From Streptomyces gilvus (GTDB taxonomy: Bacteria; Actinomycetota; Actinomycetes; Streptomycetales; Streptomycetaceae), in the NCBI RefSeq assembly GCF_022513565.1, contig NZ_JAKWBE010000008.1, positions 237,831-301,830 of the forward strand: a stretch of DNA of 64,000 nucleotides, given 5' to 3'. Below are positions 8,598-16,594 of the stretch, piece by piece (position 1 is the first letter of the stretch; every line of letters starts with the position of its first letter). The position numbers were made by a program, and so were the translations under genes. The notes beneath the pieces are model-generated. The model saw only the letters and a program-made list of their open reading frames with translations, searched no databases and had not been told where the DNA came from.

Positions 8598-10058
8598 ATG
8601 GTCAGCAGACGTGGGCTGCTCGGTGGTGCGGCGCTTCTGGGCGTGGGCATGGTGGGCGGCGGCACGGGGGTCGCGGCCGCCGACGCGCCGCTGGACACGC
8701 CGTTCACACCGGTCGGAACTCCGCATCTGGCGGAGGCGGAACGCATGGTGCAGTACCAGCGGCTGCTGGCCGCCGGGTATCTGCCGACGGGGCTGGCCGG
8801 GCACTGGCCCCTGGACGGCTCGGGCGCCGACCGCTCCGGCCGCGAGCACCCGCTCACGCTCGGCTCCGGGGCGACCTGGTCGGCGCTGCGGGCGGGCGGG
8901 GAACTCAGCCTCGACGGCACCTCCGGGGCGTACGCGGCGACCGGCTCGGTGCTGGACACGACGGCCCCCTTCACGGTCTCCACCTGGGTGCGCCTGGCGC
9001 CCGACGCCGACCTCACCAGCATGTACACCGCGGTCAGCCAGGACGGCGCCACCGCCAGCCGCTTCCTGCTCCAGTACGACGACACCGCCGGCACCTGGGC
9101 CTTCAAGGTCCGCGCCGAGGACCAGAGCAGCAAGGTCTCCGCCCTCGCCACCACCCGGCCCGCGCTCGGCGTGTGGACCCATCTGACCGGCGTCTGGGAC
9201 GGCACGCGCATCCTGCTGTACGTCGACGGACAGCTCCAGGGCAGCGCGGCGACGACCCTCTCCTGGGCCGCGACCCAGGGCTTCAGCATCGGCCGCGCCC
9301 GCTTCGACGGCGCCCCCGTCAACCGGTTCAAGGGCGCCGTCGACGACGTACGGGCCTACGGCCGTGCCCTGACCGCGGAGGAGGTCGCCCTGGTCAGCGG
9401 CCGTACGGCACGGCAGAACAACGTCTATCTGGTCGGCTCGTCCGCGACCGTCACCTGGGGCTCCCCCGCCGACCCGGCGAGCTGGATCGCCCGCGCCCGC
9501 TGCTCCTCCTTCGTCACGGCCGTCCTCAAGCACAGCCACGGCTGGGCGAGCGACGACTACTTCACCCAGTACTTCCAGGACCGCGTCCCGGAGGCCGCCG
9601 ACTACTGCACGGCGTTCACGAAGGACACCGCCGGCCCGCGCTTCCGCCGTATCCGCAAGGTCACCGACCTGCAGCCCGGCGACATCGTCGCGGTGGACTA
9701 CAACGGCAGCGACCCCGCCAACACCGGGCACATCGTGATCGTCCGCGAGGTCAAGGGCGTCTTCAGCGGCACGGCCGACTTCCCCGGGGAGACGCAGTAC
9801 GCCGTGGAGATCGTCGACTGCACCTCCGACCCGCACGGCGTGTACGGGCTCACCAACTACCCGAAGTACCCCGACACCCGCATGGTCTCCACCGTCGCGG
9901 GCGAGAGCTTCGAGGGCGTCGGCATCGGCCACATGATGTTCTACGCCTCCGACACGACGGGCGAGTTCACGCGCTACCGATGGAGCGTCAACTCCTCGAA
10001 GACCACCGGGACCTACGACGTGACGCAGCGCCCGGTCGCGGCGGCGCGCATCGTCTGA
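8598..10058 (+). CDS. Secreted LamG-domain protein with NlpC/CHAP-like C-terminal domain
   Basis: The protein has 486 residues from ATG 8598, where a GGGGGA ribosome binding site is well placed. A Tat-like signal (SRRGLLGG, then a hydrophobic stretch ending at AAADA near residue 30) marks export. Residues about 65-270 form a concanavalin-like LamG domain: HWPLDGSGADRSG, FTVSTWVRL, LLYVDGQLQG and VDDVRAYGRALTAEEV. The remaining 200 residues carry Cys302 in ARARCSSFV, then LQPGDIVAVDYNG and His378 in NTGHIVIV. This Cys...GDI...GHIVIV layout resembles the NlpC/P60 or CHAP amidase fold, suggesting a cell-wall or amide hydrolase. Only the LamG part is secure. Confidence 0.75.
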   Translation: MVSRRGLLGGAALLGVGMVGGGTGVAAADAPLDTPFTPVGTPHLAEAERMVQYQRLLAAGYLPTGLAGHWPLDGSGADRSGREHPLTLGSGATWSALRAGGELSLDGTSGAYAATGSVLDTTAPFTVSTWVRLAPDADLTSMYTAVSQDGATASRFLLQYDDTAGTWAFKVRAEDQSSKVSALATTRPALGVWTHLTGVWDGTRILLYVDGQLQGSAATTLSWAATQGFSIGRARFDGAPVNRFKGAVDDVRAYGRALTAEEVALVSGRTARQNNVYLVGSSATVTWGSPADPASWIARARCSSFVTAVLKHSHGWASDDYFTQYFQDRVPEAADYCTAFTKDTAGPRFRRIRKVTDLQPGDIVAVDYNGSDPANTGHIVIVREVKGVFSGTADFPGETQYAVEIVDCTSDPHGVYGLTNYPKYPDTRMVSTVAGESFEGVGIGHMMFYASDTTGEFTRYRWSVNSSKTTGTYDVTQRPVAAARIV

Positions 10059-10065
10059 CGACCGG

Positions 10066-11028
10066 TCACCCGCGGGCGTACCTGTCCGTGGCCGCCACGA
10101 GCGCCTCCGCCATCCCGGGGGCGCCCGTGGTGTGGCCGACGTCGTCCACGACCACCAACTCGCTGCCGGGCCAGGCGTGGTGGAGCCGCCAGACGATGCC
10201 CAGCAGGTTGCCGAAGTCGAGGCTGCCCTGGACGAGGGTGCCGCGGATGCCCGCCAGCTGCGGGGCGTCCCGCAGGACCACGCCCTCGTCGCCGCCCTCG
10301 CCCAGGAAGTGGCCGTTGCCCCAGTAGTGCGTGACGGTGCGGGCGAAGCCCATGCGGAACTCCGGGTCCTCGAACCGCTCGACGGACCGTGGCGGCGCGG
10401 GAATGGTCGCCGTCTCCCAGTCGGTCCAGGCGCGCGCGGCATGCTCCCGCGTCGCGGGGTCGGGCGACTCGAGGAGCCGGCTGTAGGCGGCGGCGAGGTC
10501 GCCGTCCCGTTCGTCCTCGGGCACCTCGGCCCGGAAGCGCTCGAAGGCCTCGGGGAAGAACTGGCCGAGTCCCCTGGTCAGCAGGGCCACTTCGGCGTCG
10601 GATCCGGTGGCGACGCCGGTCAGCACCAGTTCGCTCACCGCGTCGGGATGCTTCTGCGCGTACCGCAGCCCCAGCACGGACCCCCACGACACTCCCCACA
10701 CCAGCCACCGCCCGATCCCCAAGTGCCGCCGCAGCAGCTCCAGATCGGCGATGAGGTGGGCGGTCGTGTTGACGCTCATGTCGGTGTCGTACGCGCTCGC
10801 GGGCGGGGTGGAGCCTCCGGCACCGCGCTGGTCGAGGAGCACGACGCGGTAGAGAGCGGGGTCGAACAGACGCCGGAAATACGGTCCGCAGCCGGAACCG
10901 GGGCCGCCGTGCAGCACGACCGCGGGCTTGCCGCGGGGATTTCCGCAGGTCTCCCAGTACACGCGGTTGCCGTCGCCGACATCGAGCAGGCCGTGGTCGT
11001 ACGGTTCGATCTCGGGGTAGAGGGGCAT
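10066..11028 (-). CDS. pip: Prolyl aminopeptidase (proline iminopeptidase)
   Basis: This 320-residue alpha/beta hydrolase of peptidase family S33 removes N-terminal proline from peptides. It shows the oxyanion loop HGGPGSGCGPYFRRLFDP, the DQRGAGGSTP motif, the nucleophile elbow WGVSWGS (Ser114), the QGSLDFGN region that carries the acid, and the C-terminal DDVGHTTGAPG with the catalytic His. It has no signal peptide, so it is cytoplasmic. It converges on the LamG gene with a 7-nt gap. Confidence 0.88.
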   Translation of the reverse strand: MPLYPEIEPYDHGLLDVGDGNRVYWETCGNPRGKPAVVLHGGPGSGCGPYFRRLFDPALYRVVLLDQRGAGGSTPPASAYDTDMSVNTTAHLIADLELLRRHLGIGRWLVWGVSWGSVLGLRYAQKHPDAVSELVLTGVATGSDAEVALLTRGLGQFFPEAFERFRAEVPEDERDGDLAAAYSRLLESPDPATREHAARAWTDWETATIPAPPRSVERFEDPEFRMGFARTVTHYWGNGHFLGEGGDEGVVLRDAPQLAGIRGTLVQGSLDFGNLLGIVWRLHHAWPGSELVVVDDVGHTTGAPGMAEALVAATDRYARG

Positions 11029-11065
11029 CCGGGCACCGTAACGCTCCCCCGGTCGGCCCGCATGC

Positions 11066-11758
11066 TCATTTCACGGGCAGTCCCGCCGCCTCCCCCGCGG
11101 TGCGCAGGACGTCCCGCAGCATCTCGGGGGTGAGCTTGCCGGTGAAGGTGTTGCGCTGGCTGACGTGGAAGCAGCCGAAGAGGTCGAGGCCGTCGAGCGG
11201 CACCCGTGTGCCGTGCCCGAACACCGGCCGGGGCCGGGGCACCGTCCAGCCCGCCTGGGCGAACGCGGGCAGCGCGGCCTGCCAGCCGAACGCGCCGAGG
11301 ATCACAGCCGCGCGCAGGGTGGGCCGCAGGAGCTTCAGTTCCTGGACGAGCCAGGGCCGGCAGGTGTCCCGTTCGCCGGGGGTGGGCTTGTTCTCGGGAG
11401 GGGCGCAGTGCACGGGCGCGGTGACGCGCACGCCGTGCAGGGCGAGGCCGTCGTCCGCCGAGACGGAGGTCGGCTGCGAGGCAAGCCCCACGTCGTACAT
11501 GGCCTGGTACAGCACGTCCCCGGAGCGGTCGCCGGTGAACATGCGGCCGGTGCGGTTGCCGCCGTGCGCCGCCGGGGCGAGCCCGATGACCAGCAGCGAG
11601 GCGTCGGCGGGCCCGAAGCCGGGCACCGGGCGGGCCCAGTACGTCCAGTCCTGGAAGGCCGCCCGCCTGACCCGCCCGACCTCCTCACGCCACTCCACCA
11701 GCCGGGGACACGCCCCGCATCCGGCGATCCGCTGATCGAGCTCGGCCAGACTGTCCAT
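11066..11758 (-). CDS. Uracil-DNA glycosylase family 5 (UdgB-type)
   Basis: This 230-residue protein excises uracil and related deaminated bases from DNA. The N-terminal CGACPRLVEWREEVGR provides two Cys (14 and 17) of the expected four-Cys iron-sulfur site, and further Cys lie in VHCAPPENKPTPGERDTC. The family-5 active region GFGPADASLLVIGLAPAAHG lacks the acidic residue found in motif 1 of family-4 enzymes. ATG 11758 starts the gene, which is divergent from the S4-domain gene. Confidence 0.85.
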   Translation of the reverse strand: MDSLAELDQRIAGCGACPRLVEWREEVGRVRRAAFQDWTYWARPVPGFGPADASLLVIGLAPAAHGGNRTGRMFTGDRSGDVLYQAMYDVGLASQPTSVSADDGLALHGVRVTAPVHCAPPENKPTPGERDTCRPWLVQELKLLRPTLRAAVILGAFGWQAALPAFAQAGWTVPRPRPVFGHGTRVPLDGLDLFGCFHVSQRNTFTGKLTPEMLRDVLRTAGEAAGLPVK

Positions 11759-11912
11759 GCGTCAACGGTACGGCGAGGTCTCCGACCGGCCGACAAGCTG
11801 TCCGGGGTCCGTTCACGCGGGACCGCACCCCACGGGCTGGGGACGAAGACCCACCCGCACCGGGTCGGAAAACCGCAGGGGTCGCGCGCGGTGGAGGACT
11901 AAGGTCGGGGGC

Positions 11913-12449
11913 ATGGGTTGGGAAGGTGACGAGGTGAAGAGCGGGCCGGGTGCCCCCGAGGAGGCGGCCGTGGCCGGCGCTGCCGAGAGCGCGGCGGCCG
12001 ACGATCCCAAGGTCGCCGCCGCGATCGCCGCCGCCGAGGCGGCCGGGCCGGCCAACGGCGAGAGCGTGCGCGTCGACAGCTGGATCTGGGCCGTGCGCCT
12101 CATCAAGACCCGCTCGCTCGGCGCCACCGCCTGCAAGGGCGGGCACGTCCGGGTGAACGGGCAGAACGTGAAGCCCTCGCACACCCTCCGCGTCGGCGAC
12201 GAGGTGCGGCTGCGCCACGAGGGCCGGGAGCGGATCGTGATCGTCAAGCGGCTGATCCGCAAGCGGGTGGGCGCTCCCGTGGCGGTTCAGTGCTATGTCG
12301 ACAACTCCCCTCCCCCGCCCCCGCGCGAGGCCGTCGCCCCCATCGGCATCCGCGACCGCGGCGCGGGCCGCCCGACCAAGCGCGACCGGCGGGAGCTGGA
12401 GCGCCTGCGGGGCCTGATGGGCGGCTCCGGGCGGCCGGGCGGACACTGA
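11913..12449 (+). CDS. S4-domain RNA-binding protein (Hsp15-like)
   Basis: This is a 178-residue protein with an acidic/Ala-rich lead (1-45) and then an S4 RNA-binding domain (about 48-110): RVDSWIWAVRLIKTRSLGAT, the KGGHVRVNGQNVKPSH loop and VGDEVRLRHEGRE. The tail is basic (RPTKRDRRELERLRGL). The layout matches heat-shock protein 15-type ribosome-associated S4 proteins, which act on stalled large subunits. ATG 11913 is chosen as the first start after the divergent UDG promoter region. The gene ends at a strong bidirectional terminator. Confidence 0.82.
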   Translation: MGWEGDEVKSGPGAPEEAAVAGAAESAAADDPKVAAAIAAAEAAGPANGESVRVDSWIWAVRLIKTRSLGATACKGGHVRVNGQNVKPSHTLRVGDEVRLRHEGRERIVIVKRLIRKRVGAPVAVQCYVDNSPPPPPREAVAPIGIRDRGAGRPTKRDRRELERLRGLMGGSGRPGGH

Positions 12450-12459
12450 CCCTGGCATG

Positions 12460-12497
12460 CGGAGGTGGCGTCCGGCACTGACCGGACGCCACCTCCG
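12460..12497. terminator. Bidirectional terminator, 16-bp perfect stem
   Basis: CGGAGGTGGCGTCCGG (12460-12475) pairs perfectly with CCGGACGCCACCTCCG (12482-12497) around a 6-nt loop. It lies between the convergent S4-protein and DoxX genes and can serve both. There is no T-tract, as is usual in Streptomyces. Confidence 0.85.
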
Positions 12498-12506
12498 TCG
12501 TCGGGC

Positions 12507-12947
12507 TCAGGCCCGTCGTCGTACGAGACTCAGCAGATCCCTGGTGGAGCCGCGCCGCACCCAGGCGATCACGGCGAGCGGCACGATCAGGATCAGCGGG
12601 GTCGCGGCGTTCTCGCCATGGAAGACGATCATCTGGACGAAGAACGCGCCGACCATCAGCGCGCTCAGCGCGACGGCGGCCACCGACTGCAGCACCGGCA
12701 CCAACAGGGCCACCGCACCGGCCAGTTCGAGCGCGCCGATGGTGTACATGCCCGCGCTGCCCCAGCCGATCTTGTCGAAGGAGTCCACGGCGTACTGGTT
12801 GCCGATCAGCTTCGGCAGGGCGCTCGCGACACCGTAGAACAGGGCGAGCAGCACCTGCACGGTGCGCAGGACGATCCGGGCGCGGCGACCGCGGGCGGAG
12901 ACGGCGGCGGGGGCGACGGAGGTGACGGGGACGGTGGTCTCGGACAT
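12507..12947 (-). CDS. DoxX family membrane protein
   Basis: This 146-residue protein has four hydrophobic helices and the family start motif VLLALFYGVASALPKLIGN. A KIGWGSAGMYTIGALELAGA segment follows, typical of DoxX proteins. The N-terminus (1-28) is polar. An AGGAG-like site (GGAGAACACC) precedes ATG 12947. Family members are small membrane proteins of poorly defined role, some linked to thiol and redox stress systems. No partner gene is adjacent. Confidence 0.82.
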   Translation of the reverse strand: MSETTVPVTSVAPAAVSARGRRARIVLRTVQVLLALFYGVASALPKLIGNQYAVDSFDKIGWGSAGMYTIGALELAGAVALLVPVLQSVAAVALSALMVGAFFVQMIVFHGENAATPLILIVPLAVIAWVRRGSTRDLLSLVRRRA

Positions 12948-13034
12948 GGTGTTCTCCTGTGGTGAGCGGTGCGTCTCGCTGTCACAGGGACAGACCGGGG
13001 CCCTCGCCCGAACTCATCGGTGTCCGCGCCCTTT

Positions 13035-13934
13035 TCACAGCGGGAACCAGCCGTGCCCGGTGTACCAGTGGCCGCCCGCCCGCAGATGGTCCCCGACGGC
13101 CCGCTCCAGGGCGCTGCGCCGGGGCAGGGTCTCCACGGGCAGCGTCGGATCGCCGAAGACGAACTCCACCGGATCGGTGTCCGAGGGCTCCCGCTCCTCG
13201 CGGGCCAGGCGGAACCGGTCCTGGAAGCGGACGATGTTGGAGCCGGCCGGCAGGTAGTCCCGCAACTGGCGGTCCAGCAGCCAGGAGTGGCAGGTCGCGA
13301 CCCGGTACTTCTCCTCGGGGAAGTACCGGGCGAAGAACTCCGCCGCCAGCGCCAGCGAGCGGTCGCAGGCGGCCGGGGAGAACGGGCCGAGGAAGTCGGG
13401 GATGTGCAGGCTCAGACACGGCGTCCCCGGACCGACGTCGAGCCCGGCCGCCGCGAGGGCCGTCCCCGTGCGCCGCCCCAGCCGGGCCCGCTCGAACTGC
13501 AGCCTGCCCAGCTGGTACAGCTCGCCCCGGAAGTGGTGCCCGAACCACCACACGGCGTGCACGCCCGCGACGCCGTACTGCCGCCGGTGCACGGCCATGT
13601 GCCGGCCGAGGTCGGCGAGGGTGCGCCGGGAGACGTCGTCGGGGATCCCTCGTCTGCGGTGGTAGGCCCGGGTGTACGGCAGCGCCGCCACGAAGACGTA
13701 CACGGGGAAGCAGCGCTGCAGGGGGCCCGAGGGCCAGTCGAGGTCGGGCAGGTCCAGTTCGGTGCCGATCTCCCCGAGCCCCTGGACGAGCTCCGCGACC
13801 GACGTCTCCAGCGCCCGCCGCAGTTCCGGGTCGTCGGTCACCCGGCGGCTCATCCGTACCAGGTCGCCGATGTCCTCATGGGGTACCGCGAGATCGAGCA
13901 GTACCTCGGCCAGTTCGTCCGCAGCCGGCAGCAC
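13035..13934 (-). CDS. Acyltransferase domain-containing protein (GNAT-like, uncharacterised)
   Basis: The 299-residue protein begins at GTG 13934 behind AAGGGGG (5-6 nt gap), which decides against a longer frame upstream. Notable segments are DLPDLDWPSGPLQRCFPVYV, HRRQYGVAGVHAVWWFGHHF, CLSLHIPDFLGPFSPAACD and YRVATCHSWLLDRQLRDYLP. They match the Streptomyces family annotated as acyltransferase domain proteins, in which an N-terminal helical part precedes a GNAT-like C-terminal part. The substrate is unknown. The gene is divergent from the DUF6343 gene. Confidence 0.65.
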   Translation of the reverse strand: MLPAADELAEVLLDLAVPHEDIGDLVRMSRRVTDDPELRRALETSVAELVQGLGEIGTELDLPDLDWPSGPLQRCFPVYVFVAALPYTRAYHRRRGIPDDVSRRTLADLGRHMAVHRRQYGVAGVHAVWWFGHHFRGELYQLGRLQFERARLGRRTGTALAAAGLDVGPGTPCLSLHIPDFLGPFSPAACDRSLALAAEFFARYFPEEKYRVATCHSWLLDRQLRDYLPAGSNIVRFQDRFRLAREEREPSDTDPVEFVFGDPTLPVETLPRRSALERAVGDHLRAGGHWYTGHGWFPL

Positions 13935-13998
13935 GGAAACCCCCTTTGGTGAACGTCCGCATCGAAGAGTACGTTGCGAAGAGGAGTAGTGATCGGCG

Positions 13999-14268
13999 AT
14001 GCGTACCGGCAGTGAACCCACGACCGCCCGCAGCGCACTGCGGGCACGGTTCTGGCTGAGCGTGTGGGGGCTGGTCTGGACGATCTTCGGCACGGCGGCT
14101 TTCGCACTGGCCGGGCGGCCGGGCTGGGCGGCCGCCTGCGGGGCGCTGTGGCTCGTGATCACCGTCGACATGACGATCATCCTCAGGCACATCCACCAGG
14201 GCCCCCACTACCAGCCGGGCCGCGACATCCCGCCGTACCGGCCGCCGGAGAGCCGGCCCCGCTCATGA
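13999..14268 (+). CDS. DUF6343-type small membrane protein
   Basis: The 89-residue protein has two hydrophobic helices (about 20-40 and 45-62) followed by the conserved tail HIHQGPHYQPGRDIPPYRPP. I recognise this as a Streptomyces family (DUF6343) of unknown function. The N-terminal SEPTTARSALRARF segment and the GPHYQPG motif are the parts shared within it. It is short but well formed, with ATG at 13999. Confidence 0.7.
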   Translation: MRTGSEPTTARSALRARFWLSVWGLVWTIFGTAAFALAGRPGWAAACGALWLVITVDMTIILRHIHQGPHYQPGRDIPPYRPPESRPRS

Positions 14269-14332
14269 CGGTCCGGCCGGCGGCTGTCCGGCGACGCCGG
14301 CACGCTCCGCCGGGCGGGCCCGGACGGCCGGC

Positions 14333-14719
14333 TCACGCCGGATCGTCGAAGCGGGCCGCCTTCAGGAACTGGGGGTTGGGGTCCAGGGCCGCCGCCAGAC
14401 GGAAGTGGCGTTTGGCCTGCTCACCCCGGCCCTGGCGCTCGTAGGTGCGGGCCAGCGCGAAGTGCGCGAACGCGTTGTCCGGCTCGCGCTCCAGGACGAT
14501 GGTGAACTCCAGCTCCGCGGGCCGCAGTTGGGCGGCGGCGAAGAAGGCCCTCGCCCGCAGCAGCCGGGCGGCGGTGTTCTCGGGGTGGGCGGCGATCACC
14601 GGATCGAGCAGCTTCACCGCGCCGCGCGGGTCCCGTGCGTTGAGCAACTGCTCGGCGGCACGGAAGTCGATGACATGCGTCTCCGGAGTACGTCCGGTCG
14701 AACCGCTGATCTCGGGCAC
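14333..14719 (-). CDS. Tetratricopeptide repeat protein
   Basis: This 128-residue protein starts at GTG 14719 behind AAGGA. Three TPR units cover nearly all of it: FRAAEQLLNARDPRGAVKLL, then ENTAARLLRARAFFAAAQLR, then DNAFAHFALARTYERQGRGE and a closing helix AKRHFRLAAALDPNP. TPR proteins are scaffolds, and the partner is unknown. It lies downstream of coaE on the same strand with a 50-nt gap, so co-transcription is likely. Confidence 0.82.
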   Translation of the reverse strand: MPEISGSTGRTPETHVIDFRAAEQLLNARDPRGAVKLLDPVIAAHPENTAARLLRARAFFAAAQLRPAELEFTIVLEREPDNAFAHFALARTYERQGRGEQAKRHFRLAAALDPNPQFLKAARFDDPA

Positions 14720-14769
14720 GGCACAGTCCTTCCCTCGCTGGAGGGGTTCAACGCGCCGGAAGGACCCCG

Positions 14770-15399
14770 CTATTCCTGGGGCTGCCGGGACGAACCCGCC
14801 TGAGCCCGGGCTCTTCGGACGAGATCGGCCCACACGTCCTTGACCCGGCGGTGGAGTTCCTCGAGCGGTACGTCGTTGTCGATGACGACGTCCGCGATCT
14901 CCCGGCGTTTCTCCCGGCTCGCCTGGGCGGCCATGCGGGCCCGCGCGTCCTGCTCCGTCATGCCCCGCAGCCGTACCAGCCGGTCGAGCTGCGTCTCGGG
15001 ACTGGCGTCGACGACGATCACGACGTCGTACAGCGGGGCGAGGCCGTTCTCGGTGAGGAGCGGCACGTCGTGCACGACCACCGCGTCCTCGGCGGCGGCC
15101 TGCTCCAGCTCCCGGGAGCGGGCGCCCACCAAGGGGTGCACGATCGAGTTCAGCACGGCGAGTCTGTCCGGGTCGGCAAAGACGATCGAGCCGAGTTTCG
15201 GCCGGTCGAGGCTGCCGTCGGCGGCGAGCACGTCGGCCCCGAAGGCCTCGACGACCGCCGCCAGTCCGGGCGTCCCCGGCTCGACGACCTCGCGCGCGAT
15301 GCGGTCCGCGTCGATCAGCACGGCGCCGCACGCGACGAGCAGCCGCGACACCTCGCTCTTACCGGCACCGATGCCCCCGGTCAGGCCGACTTTCAGCAT
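14770..15399 (-). CDS. coaE: Dephospho-CoA kinase
   Basis: This 209-residue enzyme catalyses the last step of coenzyme A synthesis, phosphorylation of the 3'-hydroxyl of dephospho-Co[18 protein letters not shown] at the N-terminus holds the P-loop (residues 8-15). The lid region [17 protein letters not shown], the [12 protein letters not shown] segment and [17 protein letters not shown] are all family motifs. ATG 15399 is chosen because family members begin directly at this strand; upstream TTG and GTG codons would add an unmatched leader. Confidence 0.92.
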   Translation of the reverse strand: MLKVGLTGGIGAGKSEVSRLLVACGAVLIDADRIAREVVEPGTPGLAAVVEAFGADVLAADGSLDRPKLGSIVFADPDRLAVLNSIVHPLVGARSRELEQAAAEDAVVVHDVPLLTENGLAPLYDVVIVVDASPETQLDRLVRLRGMTEQDARARMAAQASREKRREIADVVIDNDVPLEELHRRVKDVWADLVRRARAQAGSSRQPQE

Positions 15400-15444
15400 G
15401 ACCGAGAGCTTACGGCCCACCTCTGACAACGCACCCCTCAGGTG

Positions 15445-16383
15445 TCAGTTGTCGCCCTCGCGCTCCGCCAGGAACTTCTCGAACTCCCGTCCGATCTCGT
15501 CCGCCGACGGGATGTCGACGGGCTCGGCGAGCATGTTGCCCCTGCTCTCGGCGCCCGCGACCGCGTCGTACTGGTTCTCCAGGCCCGTGACGAGGGAGGT
15601 GAGCTCCTCGTCGCCCTCCTGGACCTGGCGGTCGATCTCGGTCTGGGTGCGGTGCGCGTCCGTGCGCAGGGCGTGCGCGACGCCGGGCAGCACCAGCCCG
15701 GTGGCGGCCGTGACGGCCTCCAGCACGGTCAGCGCCGCGTCCGGATACGGGGAGCGGGCGATGTAGTGCGGCACGTGCGCGGCGACGCCCAGGACGTCGT
15801 GGCCGGCCTCCATCAGCCGGTACTCGACGAGGGCCTCGGCGCTGCCGGGGACCTGCGCCTCGTCGAAGGGGCTGCGGTGGCCCGGGACCAGGTCGGTGCG
15901 GTTGCCGTGCGGGGTCAGGCCCACGGGACGGGTGTGCGGGACGCCCATGGGGATGCCGTGGAAGGTCACGGACAGGCGCACGCCGAGCCGCTCCACGATC
16001 TGCTGGACGGCCGCGGCGAAGCGCTCCCACTCCACGTCCGGCTCGGGCCCGGACAGCAGCAGGAAGGGCGCTCCGGTGGTGTCCTGGACGAGCCGCACGT
16101 CGATGGTGGGCTCCTCGTAGTCGGTCCACCGGTCGCGCTCGAAGGTCAGCAGCGGGCGGCGGGCACGGTAGTCCACGAGCCGGTCGTGGTCGAAGCGGGC
16201 GACGACCTGGTTGGGCAGCGAGTCGAGCAGCCGGTCGACGATCTGGTCGCCGGTCTCGCCCGCGTCGATGTACCCGTCGAAGTGGTAGAGCATGACAAGG
16301 CCGGCCGACTCCTGGGCGAGCGCCATGTCGACGACGGCGAGGCCCTTCGGCTCCCATGCGTACAAACCCTGCGGATCAAGCAC
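15445..16383 (-). CDS. PAC2 family protein
   Basis: This is a 312-residue member of the PAC2 (proteasome assembly chaperone 2-like) family common in actinobacteria. Features are [54 protein letters not shown] and the [20 protein letters not shown] motif, plus a C-terminal [20 protein letters not shown] helix. The bacterial role is not settled; a link to the proteasome region is known only by family. It lies downstream of rpsA, separated by a strong terminator and a 15-bp palindrome. Confidence 0.85.
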   Translation of the reverse strand: MLDPQGLYAWEPKGLAVVDMALAQESAGLVMLYHFDGYIDAGETGDQIVDRLLDSLPNQVVARFDHDRLVDYRARRPLLTFERDRWTDYEEPTIDVRLVQDTTGAPFLLLSGPEPDVEWERFAAAVQQIVERLGVRLSVTFHGIPMGVPHTRPVGLTPHGNRTDLVPGHRSPFDEAQVPGSAEALVEYRLMEAGHDVLGVAAHVPHYIARSPYPDAALTVLEAVTAATGLVLPGVAHALRTDAHRTQTEIDRQVQEGDEELTSLVTGLENQYDAVAGAESRGNMLAEPVDIPSADEIGREFEKFLAEREGDN

Positions 16384-16420
16384 TGTGACCGCTCCTCCTC
16401 GTGTTCATACGCTTCAACGC

Positions 16421-16435
16421 CCCCTGGACCAGGGG
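16421..16435. promoter_or_regulatory. 15-bp palindrome upstream of the PAC2 gene
   Basis: CCCCTGG-A-CCAGGGG is a perfect inverted repeat with a 1-nt centre, 38 nt upstream of the PAC2 start. Its size and centre suggest a dimeric repressor site, but no matching regulator is known to me. Confidence 0.35.
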
Positions 16436-16534
16436 CATTCCCACCACCGCCCCTGATCAGCCATCTCTTGGTGCGCTTTGTGGGGGAGACGAGGTGAAGC
16501 AGGCTTTCCCCGGACACACTGATCCCTGGACACA

Positions 16535-16570
16535 CTGAGGGGCCGCACCCCGAAAGGTACGGCCCCTCAG
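16535..16570 (-). terminator. rpsA terminator, 11-bp perfect stem
   Basis: CTGAGGGGCCG (16535-16545) pairs with CGGCCCCTCAG (16560-16570) around a 14-nt loop. It lies 24 nt past the rpsA stop. Confidence 0.8.
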
Positions 16571-16594
16571 TCAGGAGCTACTGCTCAGTGGGCG

